Source of the DNA: Bacteroidota bacterium
GTDB taxonomy: Bacteria > Bacteroidota > Bacteroidia > Bacteroidales > SKPS01
Reading direction: 5' to 3'
DNA: 64,000 nucleotides
Assembly (NCBI GenBank): GCA_022709695.1
Contig: JAKLII010000001.1
Coordinates: 150,881-214,880 of the forward strand
Shown here one piece after another: positions 53,083 to 61,685 of this stretch. Each line of letters begins with the position of its first letter. Position 1 is the stretch's first letter. The notes under the pieces were generated by a model. That model was not told the DNA's origin, did no database searches, and was given only the letters and a program-made list of their open reading frames with translations. Both the position numbers and the translations under genes were made by a program.

Positions 53083-53646
53083 TTATAAAGATTCAGATTT
53101 GATAATCTCCAGTACTTCAATATCATAAATCAGGGTGGCACCTTTGGGAATGCGCCCCTGTTCACCCGAAAAACCGTATGCCAGATGTGAGGGAATGATG
53201 GCACGTGCTTTCGCTCCTTTGTTCATTTTGCCAAGCAGCTCATGCAATCCGCTGATGGCTTCCCCCTTCTCCAGAATCAGTTCGGAAACCGCTCCTTCTG
53301 CGGAAGATTCGAGCTGCACCCCATTGATCAGGCTGACAGCATAGGTGAATTTTACCAGATCCCCGGTACGGGCTGCTGCACCTTTTCCTGGTCTGTACAC
53401 CGTATAGCGCAATCCTGTTGGGCTAACTGTCAACTCCAGGTCATGTCTTTTAATATACTGATTTATAATTTTTTCTTCTCTTTCATTTAAAGCTTTGTTG
53501 GCATCTTCCAGTTCCTGTTGCAGGGTCTCAGCATCTGCTGTATCCCCGCTTGCAGAAGGGTTGATCACGGGCTGGCGACAGGAAGTTAGAAACACCACAA
53601 CCACCAGATAACTGCCCAGGAGGATCCTTTTACCGGTAGATTTCAT
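53083..53646 (-). CDS. FKBP-type peptidyl-prolyl isomerase lipoprotein (GldI-like context)
   Basis: About 187 residues from the ATG at 53646. The lipobox is VFLTSC (about residue 20). A coiled-coil segment (about 40-70: AETLQQELEDANKALNEREE) precedes a single FKBP domain with LRYTVYRPGKGAAARTGDLV, GLHELLGKMNKGAKARAIIP and SHLAYGFSGEQGRIP. Such proteins fold exported proteins. A DHH phosphoesterase, a lipoprotein FKBP and ndk are, from memory, arranged similarly around gldI of Flavobacterium, a gliding-motility PPIase; orthology is not proven here. The gene overlaps the upstream phosphoesterase by 17 bases. Confidence 0.88.
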   Translation of the reverse strand: MKSTGKRILLGSYLVVVVFLTSCRQPVINPSASGDTADAETLQQELEDANKALNEREEKIINQYIKRHDLELTVSPTGLRYTVYRPGKGAAARTGDLVKFTYAVSLINGVQLESSAEGAVSELILEKGEAISGLHELLGKMNKGAKARAIIPSHLAYGFSGEQGRIPKGATLIYDIEVLEIIKSESL

Positions 53647-54697
53647 CTCGCTCCAGTTCTGTTTTATACTCAGGAAGCAGGGATTCAAAAAGCTCCACGG
53701 CTTGTTTGAGCGAACCGTTGAATGAACCTCCGGCAGCATTCCGGTGCCCTCCCCCGTTGAAATGACGCCTGGCAAACTCGTTCACGGAGAAAGTCCCCTT
53801 TGACCTGAAGGAGATCTTCACTTCGCCGTCGCGGATGGAGAAGAATGCCGCCAGAATGATCCCTTTGATCGACAGGGCAAAATTCACAATCCCTTCGGTG
53901 TCACCCACCTGACTTCTGTTTTTCTCCAGTTCATCCTTGTCGAGGGCAATAAAGGCAGTACGGAAGTCATGCAGAACCTGCATCTTGTGCAGGGCGTACC
54001 CCAGCAGGCGAATCCGGCCTTCGGTATTATTGTCGTACACCAGCTTATGCACCCGGTCGGGGACCACCCCGTTGTGTATCAGCTTGCCGGTTACCTCGTA
54101 GGTTTTTGGTGAATTGCAGTTGAAGCTGAAAGACCCTGTATCGGTCATAATACCGGTATATAAAGCTTCTGCAACAGGACGATCCATATGCTTATCCCAG
54201 CCCAGTGCTTCGAAAATATGGCAGATCAGCTCGGAGGTAGAAGAGACCGTCACATCTGAGAATACCAGGTTGAATTCTGATTCTTCAGGATCGATATGGT
54301 GATCGATCAGTACCCGTTTTCCGGTAAACCCGGTAAAATGGATGGCCATTTTTCCGGTTCTGGATAGCGACGAAAGGTCAACACCGATAAGGACCTCTGT
54401 TTCTGCAAGCTCCTTCAGAAAGGCTTCTGGCTGCTCCGAAAGGTACCTGATGGTATCTGAGGAGGAGAGCCAGCGGTAATAAGCAGGAAATCTTCCGGGA
54501 AGCCATACAGAAGCCTCCTTTCCCAGCCTGTGCAGCATCAGCTTCAGTGCAAGCGCTGATCCTACGGCATCCCCGTCCGGATTTTCATGCGAAACAATCA
54601 TCAACCGTGTATGGGCGGTTAACAATTTTTCGAGTGCCTTGCAATTGGATTTCAAGATTTTGGTATTTTTATCCTTTGGTTGTTCGGGATTGAACAA
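53630..54697 (-). CDS. DHH-family phosphoesterase, NrnA-like
   Basis: About 355 residues if it starts at the TTG at 54697; no ATG lies between the upstream stop and the conserved N-terminal helix, and another TTG at 54655 is possible. An ATG start at MIVSHENPDGDAVGS would remove part of the fold. The DHH motifs are SHENPDGDA (about 35-43), a central DLSSLSRTGKM, and VLIDHHID (the DHH motif, about 130-137). DHHA1 ends with GGGHRNAAGG. NrnA degrades short oligoribonucleotides and converts pAp to AMP. TATCTTCG (one mismatch to the -7 consensus) lies at 54735-54728 on the minus strand. It is the first gene of the FKBP operon. Confidence 0.88.
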   Translation of the reverse strand: MFNPEQPKDKNTKILKSNCKALEKLLTAHTRLMIVSHENPDGDAVGSALALKLMLHRLGKEASVWLPGRFPAYYRWLSSSDTIRYLSEQPEAFLKELAETEVLIGVDLSSLSRTGKMAIHFTGFTGKRVLIDHHIDPEESEFNLVFSDVTVSSTSELICHIFEALGWDKHMDRPVAEALYTGIMTDTGSFSFNCNSPKTYEVTGKLIHNGVVPDRVHKLVYDNNTEGRIRLLGYALHKMQVLHDFRTAFIALDKDELEKNRSQVGDTEGIVNFALSIKGIILAAFFSIRDGEVKISFRSKGTFSVNEFARRHFNGGGHRNAAGGSFNGSLKQAVELFESLLPEYKTELERDEIYR

Positions 54698-54794
54698 TCA
54701 GAAATTAAGGTTGTTCTGATGCAGGGGCGAAGATAACACAATTTTTAATCCCAGATGAGTATCTACATTCGTACATTCAATACCTAATCACCTC

Positions 54795-55214
54795 ATGGCC
54801 CGTAACATTACGCTAACCATTATCAAGCCTTTCGCCGTTCAGAACGGATACACCGGAGGAATTCTCGGGAAAATCAATGAAGCAGGTTTTCGCATCGTGG
54901 CCATGAAGTATCTTCAGATGACCCCAAAGCAGGCCGGTCAGTTCTACGCAGTGCACAAAGCAATGCCCTTCTACGACAGCCTGGTTTCCTTTATGTCGTC
55001 CGGCCCTGTGGTAGCTGCCATCCTTGAAAAGGAGAATGCTGTGGAAGAGTACCGCAAACTGATCGGATCCACAGATCCTTCAAAGGCTGAAAAAGGTACG
55101 ATACGCCAGCTGTTCGGGAAGTCGATCCAGCAAAATGCTGTACATGGCTCCGATTCAGATGAAAATGCGGAACGTGAAGCAGCATTTTTCTTCTCGGAAA
55201 TTGAACGGTATTAG
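54795..55214 (+). CDS. ndk: Nucleoside diphosphate kinase
   Basis: A 139-residue NDP kinase that balances nucleoside triphosphate pools with a phosphohistidine intermediate. TIIKPFAVQNGYTGGILGKI is the N-terminal motif, and the active-site histidine lies in QNAVHGSDSDENAEREAAFF (about residue 116). FYDSLVSFMSSGPVVAAIL is also typical. The usual family sequence has KP-D-A after TIIKP; here it is KPFAVQNG, a variation seen in other Bacteroidota. It is divergent from the DHH phosphoesterase gene; TACATTCG (one mismatch to the -7 consensus) lies at 54764-54771. Confidence 0.95.
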   Translation: MARNITLTIIKPFAVQNGYTGGILGKINEAGFRIVAMKYLQMTPKQAGQFYAVHKAMPFYDSLVSFMSSGPVVAAILEKENAVEEYRKLIGSTDPSKAEKGTIRQLFGKSIQQNAVHGSDSDENAEREAAFFFSEIERY

Positions 55215-55304
55215 CAACCCCCGTTAACTGCCACCATATCCTTCCTGTGGGTTGTTCCTGTGATACAGATGCCACGATTCATCCATATTCCCATTACGGC
55301 AGAT

Positions 55305-55829
55305 TTATACCCTTTTCGAGTAAATCCGGTAGGTACCATCAGGATATAACACGGTAATTTCATCATCAAACTGTTCAACAGAACCCTTGACAGCTTTTTC
55401 GGGTTTGTCCTGAATTTCATTCTCATCCCGTAATTCAGAACCGGTAGCCCGGATAGCTTCCCGCCCTTCCTTATGAACAGGGTTTACATCTGTAATCGCC
55501 TGGCTCATATCTGAATTTACATCTGTAATTACTCTCTGTTCATTAATGGTTGGATGATCTGTTACAGTAGAATTTACTGATGTAACATTTTGGCTTTGCA
55601 TTTCAGGTTTCTCCCTTACATCATTAATATCCCTTTTTCCCAGCAACAGCCAGTCCGGATCAATATCAGGAAATACCTCCAGTATCTTAAGAATCAGGTC
55701 CAGGCTGGGTCTGTTCCTGCCACTGAACAAATGGGACAGTCCCGATCGCTGTATCCCCAGTTTTTCCGCAAAAGCCACAGCACTCAGGCTCTTTGACTCC
55801 ATGAGGTATTTGATTCTTTTTGTAATCAT
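55305..55829 (-). CDS. XRE-family transcriptional regulator, likely autoregulated
   Basis: 174 residues from the ATG at 55829. The N-terminal helix-turn-helix (residues 1-60: RIKYLMESKSLSAVAFAEKL, GIQRSGLSHLFSGRNRPSLD, ILKILEVFPDIDPDWLLLGK) is a standard XRE/Cro domain. A low-complexity linker (about 65-115) has a repeated motif (NVTSVN, VITDVNS, AITDVNP). The C-terminal 25 residues have a short beta pattern (DDEITVLYPDGTYRIYSK). The palindrome TTACA-AT-TGTAA at 55831-55842 abuts the start codon, and the linker codons contain the same type of palindrome three times. Autoregulation is inferred. Targets are unknown; the gene stands alone, facing ndk. Confidence 0.85.
   Translation of the reverse strand: MITKRIKYLMESKSLSAVAFAEKLGIQRSGLSHLFSGRNRPSLDLILKILEVFPDIDPDWLLLGKRDINDVREKPEMQSQNVTSVNSTVTDHPTINEQRVITDVNSDMSQAITDVNPVHKEGREAIRATGSELRDENEIQDKPEKAVKGSVEQFDDEITVLYPDGTYRIYSKRV
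55484..55585. promoter_or_regulatory. Three operator-like palindromes inside the XRE gene
   Basis: TTACA-TC-TGTAA occurs at 55484-55495 and at 55517-55528, and TTAC-TGAT-GTAA at 55574-55585. The same arms, TTACA and TGTAA with two bases between, form the palindrome at the gene's start codon. The sites are 33 and 57 bases apart. Each is encoded by a repeated peptide motif (ITDVN or VTSVN), so repeat duplication at the protein level is the alternative explanation. Confidence 0.5.
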
Positions 55830-55830
55830 G

Positions 55831-55842
55831 TTACAATTGTAA
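55831..55842. promoter_or_regulatory. Palindromic operator candidate TTACAATTGTAA
   Basis: A perfect 12-bp palindrome, one base upstream of the XRE start codon. Further upstream, TGTAAC at 55883-55888 and GTTACA at 55899-55904 form another inverted repeat with a 10-base centre. Both are candidate binding sites for the XRE protein or for another regulator. Confidence 0.55.
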
Positions 55843-56032
55843 ATTTTAGCAATCCATAATAATGCAATCAGGTGTTTATACGTGTAACGTTTATGGATGT
55901 TACAAGTTTCAATAGATATGAATAATGTATTTTCCAAACCCTGATATTTCCAACCTCCTCTGGAAGCTGGAAAATGAAATTTTGTAATCATTTGAATAGT
56001 AGTAATTTCCTCTTTTAAAGGCGCTGAGAATT

Positions 56033-56062
56033 AAAAAAAAGCCCCGGCATTATCACCGGGGC
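56033..56062 (-). terminator. Intrinsic terminator of DUF6340 gene
   Basis: On the minus strand the stem GCCCCGG/CCGGGGC (56041-56047 with 56056-56062) encloses an 8-base loop and is followed by a run of eight T. It lies 30 bases after the stop codon at 56092. Confidence 0.92.
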
Positions 56063-56091
56063 GCAAAAATGGGATCCAGAATTCGTTATCG

Positions 56092-57141
56092 TCAGTCGGT
56101 CTTCATCTGTTCATCCAGGCGGTATTCATCAGCTTTTCTTCTTTCAAGAACCGCAATATAGGTTCTTGACTCTTTGATATGGTATTCTTTTGAGGCACGA
56201 CTTGCAAACTGGATGGCTTTATCAAGATCGCCTTTCATTTCAGCAGCCAGTGCCATATTGTGCAATGCTCTGCCAGCCACAACTGGATCGGGGTCTTTGC
56301 TGAGGTTCATCCAGATTTGTTCGGCTGCATCCCAGTTATTGAATTTCACATGCTTCCTGGCTTCCTTAAAGCCATCGTGCCCCTTCACAAAATAGGTTCT
56401 CTGCACGGTAATCCAATTGGGCGAGATCCGGAGTCCGTACTGTTGTCCGGAGAAATACCCTGTCTGGTTAATGGCCTGTCGCTTGACCGGGAGTTTGTTT
56501 TTTGCAGCACTGATGTTGGGCCCCTCCCCTCTGAAGCACTTCCCGTCGAGATAATCATTCTGGTCGATGATCCGTTTCTGGATATTGTCATAGATCCTCC
56601 ATCCAGAATTCACATCAATACAAAGCTCGGCCATAAATACTTTTTCGTAGTACTCTTTGCCATCTCTGGATTTTTTCACATCCTTGCTGCTTTCCCTGAT
56701 ATTAGTGTTGGAATCGAAGGTTTCCAGCAGGATTACGGCATCAACGCCATACGCTTTACAGATACTGTCGACGCTGGCCCAGGAGAGTGCCGGCGCGAAT
56801 TCACGGGTACCGGTCCCGAACAAGGTATTGCTGGATGCCATCACAGCCACAAACCTTGGGGCACTGTTGAGGTTCTCCACCAGTCCGTTGATACAGTGGT
56901 TGGAACCCTCACGGTCAGCAAAAATCTGTTCTCCGGAAATCAGTCCTTCGAGAATGTTGGCAAGCTTATCCCCTTTTGCCGGCAGCGAGCGGTTTGCTAC
57001 CGCCACTTTTTTAATATGCTGCGGCACATTGATGTCGGCAGGTTTCAAGACCTCCATGGAGGTTTGTGATACCTTGCAGGAAAAGAGAAAGATGGTAAGT
57101 AAAAGCGTTACGGGTGGAGCGAGTTTCAACAGTGTTTTCAT
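56092..57141 (-). CDS. DUF6340-family lipoprotein
   Basis: A 349-residue protein with a lipobox (IFLFSCKVSQ, Cys22). The segment VAVANRSLPAKGDKLANIL, FADREGSNHCINGLVENLN, VDAVILLETFDSNTNI and the C-terminal TPR-like repeat (FNNWDAAEQIWMNLSKDP, RALHNMALAAEMKGDLDKAI) match the Bacteroidota family I recall as DUF6340. The fold of the first half recalls CsgG-like or GldN-like periplasmic alpha/beta proteins, but this is not certain. It is transcribed alone with a clear terminator. Function is unknown. Confidence 0.75.
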   Translation of the reverse strand: MKTLLKLAPPVTLLLTIFLFSCKVSQTSMEVLKPADINVPQHIKKVAVANRSLPAKGDKLANILEGLISGEQIFADREGSNHCINGLVENLNSAPRFVAVMASSNTLFGTGTREFAPALSWASVDSICKAYGVDAVILLETFDSNTNIRESSKDVKKSRDGKEYYEKVFMAELCIDVNSGWRIYDNIQKRIIDQNDYLDGKCFRGEGPNISAAKNKLPVKRQAINQTGYFSGQQYGLRISPNWITVQRTYFVKGHDGFKEARKHVKFNNWDAAEQIWMNLSKDPDPVVAGRALHNMALAAEMKGDLDKAIQFASRASKEYHIKESRTYIAVLERRKADEYRLDEQMKTD

Positions 57142-57166
57142 AGGCGTTTGTTTTTAGGTTAGATAT

Positions 57167-60106
57167 TCAGATAGTGTTTGTCGGATTTACCAGGGCATCT
57201 GTCAGGATCTCAACAGGATGTCGGGCTATCAAACCTGTTCCGTCCAAAACCTGCTGCCTGCAGCTGGTGCCCGCGATAGCAATCATCGTACCATCAGGAA
57301 TATTTCTCAGGTAAGGAAAGAGGATCTGTTCCCCGATCTGCATGGAGAGTGCATAGTTTTTCTGCTCCATACCAAACGATCCGGCCATCCCGCAGCATCC
57401 GGATTTAATCACCTCAACTGTATGATTCACAGGTATTCCAAGCATTATACTTAAAGCATCCGATGGCTTCAGGGATTTCTGATGGCAATGACCATGAACT
57501 ACGATCCGGGCAGGGGCATCGTGGAACTGATCACCGGTGATGTTACCTGCTTCTAATTCCTGCACGATAAACTCTTCCATCAGCATCGTATGCGAGGCGA
57601 TATGCAATGCGGCTTCCTGCAGATGGTGCGGTACGATGGAAGGATATTCATCCACAAAAGCCAGGATCGCAGACGGCTCTGTGCCGATCAGCGGAGTATC
57701 TGCATCCACCAGGTTATGAAGCGACTGCACATTACGCACGGCACATTTTCGGGCATAGGCAAGTTTCCCCTTGGAGAATGCCGCCCTGCCGCTTTCCCTG
57801 CCATAGTATGGAATGATCCCGTACCCAAGGCCGTGAAGCAAGCGTATGGCAGCTTTGGCAACGGAGGTATCGAACAGTTCGGTAAACTCATCAATATACA
57901 ACACCACCTTCCCTTTTGCATGCTCCGGAGCCGCCTGTAGAAGGCCGGGATTTTTCCGGATCCATGAGACAAATGAAGGGACTGAGAGCCTGGGTAAATC
58001 CCTTTTCGGGTGTATTCTGACAAGTGATTTTATCAGGGATGATACAGGCTTTAGTGAAAGGACTGTATTGTAAATCCGGGGAGTCCGGCTGAACATTCTG
58101 AGTATCCGGGAGAGGTTGGCCACCATCGAAACATGCAGGGGTGTGCCATGATGCAGGTAGTACTGATGCATCACCTCGGCCTTGTAACGGGCCATATCCA
58201 CGGCACTCGGACACTCCTGTTTACACCCTTTGCACGACAGGCACTGATCGAGGATCTCTTTGAGGGCAGGATAGGAAAAGGGATCATCCGGAAACCTGGA
58301 TAAGGCCTCGCGAAGCAGATTGGATCGTCCGCGGGTGGAAAGGCGCTCGTCAGAAGATGCCTGGTACGACGGGCACATAACCCCTTCGTACCAGAAGGGC
58401 CTGCGACAGTCACCCGAGCCGTTGCATCGTTCAATGGCCTGCAAAAACCCTCCATCTTCCCGGTAATCGAAAACCGGGGTAAAAACAGGTTCAGTGTATG
58501 CTCCGCTGTAGCGCATCGATGAATCCATGGGTGGTGTTGCAGTGATCTTCCCCGGATTCAAAATCCCGGACGGATCCCATGTGCGCTTCAGTTCGCAGAA
58601 CCAGCGGTACACCTCCTCCCCTGCCATCAGGGGGATAAATTCACCACGTAAGCGCCCGTCGCCGTGTTCGCCACTCAGGGAGCCCCGGTATTTTTTCACC
58701 AGTTGCGCTGTGCGTGTGGCAACCTCGCGAAACAGACGCAGGTGTTCGGGGTTTTTCAGATCCAGCACAGGCCTCAGGTGCAGTTCACCGGTACTGATGT
58801 GGGCGTAATACACGCACGTCAACCCCAATTCATCAAGCATCAGCTGAAAATCTGCCATATAATCAGGGAGATCCTGTGGCCTGACGGCAGTATCTTCAAT
58901 CACCGGAACCGGTTTGGCATTGCCCTTCACGTTTGACAGAAGCCCAAGGCCTGCCTTACGAAGTTCCCAAACCTTACCGATTTCAGCACCTGTCACCAAC
59001 GGATAATGGTACCCCAGGCCTGCTGCAGTGAGTGCTTTGGTAATCTCATCTGAAATATGGTGCATCTCTGAGGCTGTGGCAGAGCAGATCTCTATCAGCA
59101 ATACCCCTTTAGGATCACCTTTGATAAAGAACCTGTTACGGTGCAGTCCCTGATGATTCGAGGTACACTCCAGAATCACATTGTCTATTAATTCTATAGA
59201 ACTTACAGGATATTGCAATGCCACCAGGTTTCCCCGAAAAGCTTCATCCAGCGTTCCGAAATGGGCACAGAGAAGACCGGATACTTGGGGAAGCAATGGT
59301 TCCAGTCCGACTTTAATTTCCGATATCATCATCAGGGTTCCTTCTGAACCAGCGATCAGTTCACAGAGATTCAGATCTTTCCCTTCAGGATTCCACGGCT
59401 TTTGATGTATCAGAAGATCGAGGGCATAACCGGTATTTCTTCTTCGGATATCTGGCCAAGGTGCGTTCTGGATGATGGCATTCCGCACAGTTTCGTTGCT
59501 CAACAGATCCAATAAATGTCCGTATATCGTCCCTTCTAGGGAGTTGAGCCCGGCTTTATCATGCAAATTCGTCTCATCCACAGGTTTGAAATGGACCGGA
59601 GATCCATCGGCAAGGAAACCTTTTACCTCCAGGAGGTGGTCCCGTGTACTTCCATACAATAAAGAGTGGGCACCGCAGGCATTGTTGCCCACCATACCCC
59701 CCATCATGCACCGGTTCGAAGTGGAGGTTTCAGGGGCGAAATGCAGGTTATACGGTTTCACTGCGCGGTTCAGATCATCCCTGATCACCCCGGGCTGCAC
59801 CCAGGCTGTTCGGGTTTCAGGATCCACAGAGAGGATACGGTTCATATACCTGCCTGTATCCACTACCACTCCCGATCCAACCACCTGTCCAGCAAGTGAG
59901 GTGCCGGCAGCCCTTGGGATCAGCGGAACGGAATGCTTCGCGGCCCACAGGACCAACCCCTGCAATTCTTCGTTGGTTTGCGGAAATGCCACAGCGAGGG
60001 GTATTTCCCGGTAAACTGAAGCATCAGTGGCATACAGGCTTTTATGGGTAATATCATCAAATACCCGATCGGGTAACAGGTCTTTTAATTCTTCAAGAGG
60101 AGTCAT
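57167..60106 (-). CDS. FAD-linked oxidase / Fe-S dehydrogenase (D-2-hydroxyacid type, YdiJ-like)
   Basis: A 979-residue fusion protein. Residues about 35-265 form a PCMH-type FAD-binding domain (PRAAGTSLAGQVVGSGVVVD, GGMVGNNACGAHSLLYG). Residues about 280-525 form the FAD-linked oxidase C-terminal domain (HISTGELHLRPVLDLKN, YRGSLSGEHGDGRLRGEF). Cysteine clusters for Fe-S binding follow (CNGSGDC and VMCPSY; then CLSCKGCKQECPSAVDMARY). The end holds CCG motifs (HGHCHQKSL, SGCCGMAGSFGME). The architecture matches D-2-hydroxyglutarate dehydrogenase YdiJ and similar D-lactate or glycolate oxidases; the substrate is not fixed by sequence. No terminator or partner gene is evident nearby. Confidence 0.9.
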   Translation of the reverse strand: MTPLEELKDLLPDRVFDDITHKSLYATDASVYREIPLAVAFPQTNEELQGLVLWAAKHSVPLIPRAAGTSLAGQVVGSGVVVDTGRYMNRILSVDPETRTAWVQPGVIRDDLNRAVKPYNLHFAPETSTSNRCMMGGMVGNNACGAHSLLYGSTRDHLLEVKGFLADGSPVHFKPVDETNLHDKAGLNSLEGTIYGHLLDLLSNETVRNAIIQNAPWPDIRRRNTGYALDLLIHQKPWNPEGKDLNLCELIAGSEGTLMMISEIKVGLEPLLPQVSGLLCAHFGTLDEAFRGNLVALQYPVSSIELIDNVILECTSNHQGLHRNRFFIKGDPKGVLLIEICSATASEMHHISDEITKALTAAGLGYHYPLVTGAEIGKVWELRKAGLGLLSNVKGNAKPVPVIEDTAVRPQDLPDYMADFQLMLDELGLTCVYYAHISTGELHLRPVLDLKNPEHLRLFREVATRTAQLVKKYRGSLSGEHGDGRLRGEFIPLMAGEEVYRWFCELKRTWDPSGILNPGKITATPPMDSSMRYSGAYTEPVFTPVFDYREDGGFLQAIERCNGSGDCRRPFWYEGVMCPSYQASSDERLSTRGRSNLLREALSRFPDDPFSYPALKEILDQCLSCKGCKQECPSAVDMARYKAEVMHQYYLHHGTPLHVSMVANLSRILRMFSRTPRIYNTVLSLKPVSSLIKSLVRIHPKRDLPRLSVPSFVSWIRKNPGLLQAAPEHAKGKVVLYIDEFTELFDTSVAKAAIRLLHGLGYGIIPYYGRESGRAAFSKGKLAYARKCAVRNVQSLHNLVDADTPLIGTEPSAILAFVDEYPSIVPHHLQEAALHIASHTMLMEEFIVQELEAGNITGDQFHDAPARIVVHGHCHQKSLKPSDALSIMLGIPVNHTVEVIKSGCCGMAGSFGMEQKNYALSMQIGEQILFPYLRNIPDGTMIAIAGTSCRQQVLDGTGLIARHPVEILTDALVNPTNTI

Positions 60107-60130
60107 GCCGTAAAAATACGGACTTTCTTA

Positions 60131-61336
60131 TTATTTGTCATTCGAAAGCGATAAACCGTCGAGCGTTTTGATAATCAGCTGTATGGCTTCATCGATTTCC
60201 TGTTGGTCAATGGTAAGCGGGGGTGCTATACGGAAGGCATGGTCGCAGAACAGGAACCAGTCGGAAAGGATACCATTTTCCAATCCCCGGATGATAAAAT
60301 CCTGTACCCTGATCCCAGAAACCAGTTCACAGGCTAACATCAGTCCGTGCTGCCGGATAGCCCGGATCGCAGGGTGACCTGACAATCCCCTTACAAACCT
60401 TTCTCCCTTGGCCGGAATGGCTTCAAGAAATCCGGGTTCTTCGATGATTTCCAGGGAGGCTAAGGCAGCTGCTGCCGAAACCGGGTGTCCGCCGAAGGTA
60501 GTGATATGGCCGAGTGGGGGATTATCCTGAATTACAGCCATTGTTTCATCGGATGCGATGAAAGCGCCAATGGGCATCCCTCCTCCCATCCCCTTGGCCA
60601 GGGTCAGGATATCAGGTACAATGCCGTACTGTTCAAAAGCGAACATTTTACCGGTTCGGCCAAAACCGGTCTGCACCTCATCGATGATGAGCAATGCACC
60701 GGTTTCACTGCACCGTTCACGGATTGCTTTAAGAAAACCGGGGCGACCGGCTATGATACCTCCCTCACCCTGAATCACTTCCAGTATAACACATGCAGTA
60801 TTCCGGGTAATTGAGGTAACCGATTCCATGTCATTGAATTTCTGCCTTTTGACATCTTCCAGCATAAGTCCGTAACCTTGCTGGTATGCATCTCCCCCAA
60901 TCACGCTCAGGCACCCATGGGTACTTCCGTGGTAAGCATTTTCAAAACAGATGATGCCGCTGCGGCCGGTCGCTTTTTTGGCCAGTTTCAGTGCCCCTTC
61001 ATTGGCTTCACTCCCTGAATTCACCAGGTAAACCTTATTCAGGTGAGCGGGCAGATGACCTGTGAGTTTCCGGGCCAGAAGCACCTGCGGCGACTGGATA
61101 ATCTCACCATATACCATCAGGTGCATATACCTTTCCATCTGGGAGGTCACTGCACGCACAACGGCAGGGTGCCTGTGTCCGACATTATTTACGGAAACCC
61201 CTGAAATAAGGTCAATGATTTTTTTTCCTTCGGGAGTATAGAGAAAGACCCCTTCGGCCTTTTCGATTTCGAGAGCGAGCGGAGCCGGTGATGTCTGGGC
61301 CAGATGGCGGAAAAAGAGTTCCCTTTTGCTGATCAT
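60131..61336 (-). CDS. Class III PLP aminotransferase (acetylornithine/ornithine-like)
   Basis: A 401-residue fold-type I aminotransferase. LVNSGSEANEGALKLAKKAT, CFENAYHGSTHGCLSVIGG, IIDEVQTGFGRTGKMFAFEQ and the PLP lysine in LTLAKGMGGGMPIGAF are class III hallmarks. The mid-section resembles ArgD, GabT and other omega-aminotransferases, so the substrate is uncertain; no arginine genes are nearby. The gene overlaps the upstream cupin gene by four bases (ATGA), so the two are translationally coupled and may act on one metabolite or share regulation. Confidence 0.88.
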   Translation of the reverse strand: MISKRELFFRHLAQTSPAPLALEIEKAEGVFLYTPEGKKIIDLISGVSVNNVGHRHPAVVRAVTSQMERYMHLMVYGEIIQSPQVLLARKLTGHLPAHLNKVYLVNSGSEANEGALKLAKKATGRSGIICFENAYHGSTHGCLSVIGGDAYQQGYGLMLEDVKRQKFNDMESVTSITRNTACVILEVIQGEGGIIAGRPGFLKAIRERCSETGALLIIDEVQTGFGRTGKMFAFEQYGIVPDILTLAKGMGGGMPIGAFIASDETMAVIQDNPPLGHITTFGGHPVSAAAALASLEIIEEPGFLEAIPAKGERFVRGLSGHPAIRAIRQHGLMLACELVSGIRVQDFIIRGLENGILSDWFLFCDHAFRIAPPLTIDQQEIDEAIQLIIKTLDGLSLSNDK

Positions 61337-61674
61337 TCTGCAAATTTACGGATAAAAACCGCCAGCCACACAGCGGGGGGATTGGTTGAGGTGAATGAAA
61401 CCCTGTGGCGGCAGTGGGCAGGGATCAGGAGATGATCGCCGCGTGTAAGCCGTATTGCAGGCTGATCAGAAAACGCTATCTCTGCTTCCCCATCCAGCAA
61501 GGCAACCCACTCATCTTCAGCCTGGTCGTACCAGAATCCTTCAGGGCTTACCTGTCCGGTGGATATGATCCGCTCAATACGGACCAGCTGAGAATGGTGG
61601 AGTATTTCCGTAAACTCTATATCCCGTAAAACCTTTTCCGGGATACCTGCGTACAGATTATCTGCTTCTGGCAT
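61333..61674 (-). CDS. Small cupin-domain protein
   Basis: A 113-residue single-domain cupin. The first metal motif region reads EGFWYDQAEDEWVALLDGEA and the second reads LTRGDHLLIPAHCRHRVSF, with histidines typical of a metal-binding double-stranded beta-helix. The start motif ... HSQLVRIERIISTGQ fits the cupin family. Its role (metabolite binding or isomerase) is unknown. It lies upstream of the aminotransferase in a coupled pair and 11 bases after the Sua5/YciO gene, so all three probably form one operon. Confidence 0.82.
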   Translation of the reverse strand: MPEADNLYAGIPEKVLRDIEFTEILHHSQLVRIERIISTGQVSPEGFWYDQAEDEWVALLDGEAEIAFSDQPAIRLTRGDHLLIPAHCRHRVSFTSTNPPAVWLAVFIRKFAE

Positions 61675-61685
61675 GATTCAGGGAT

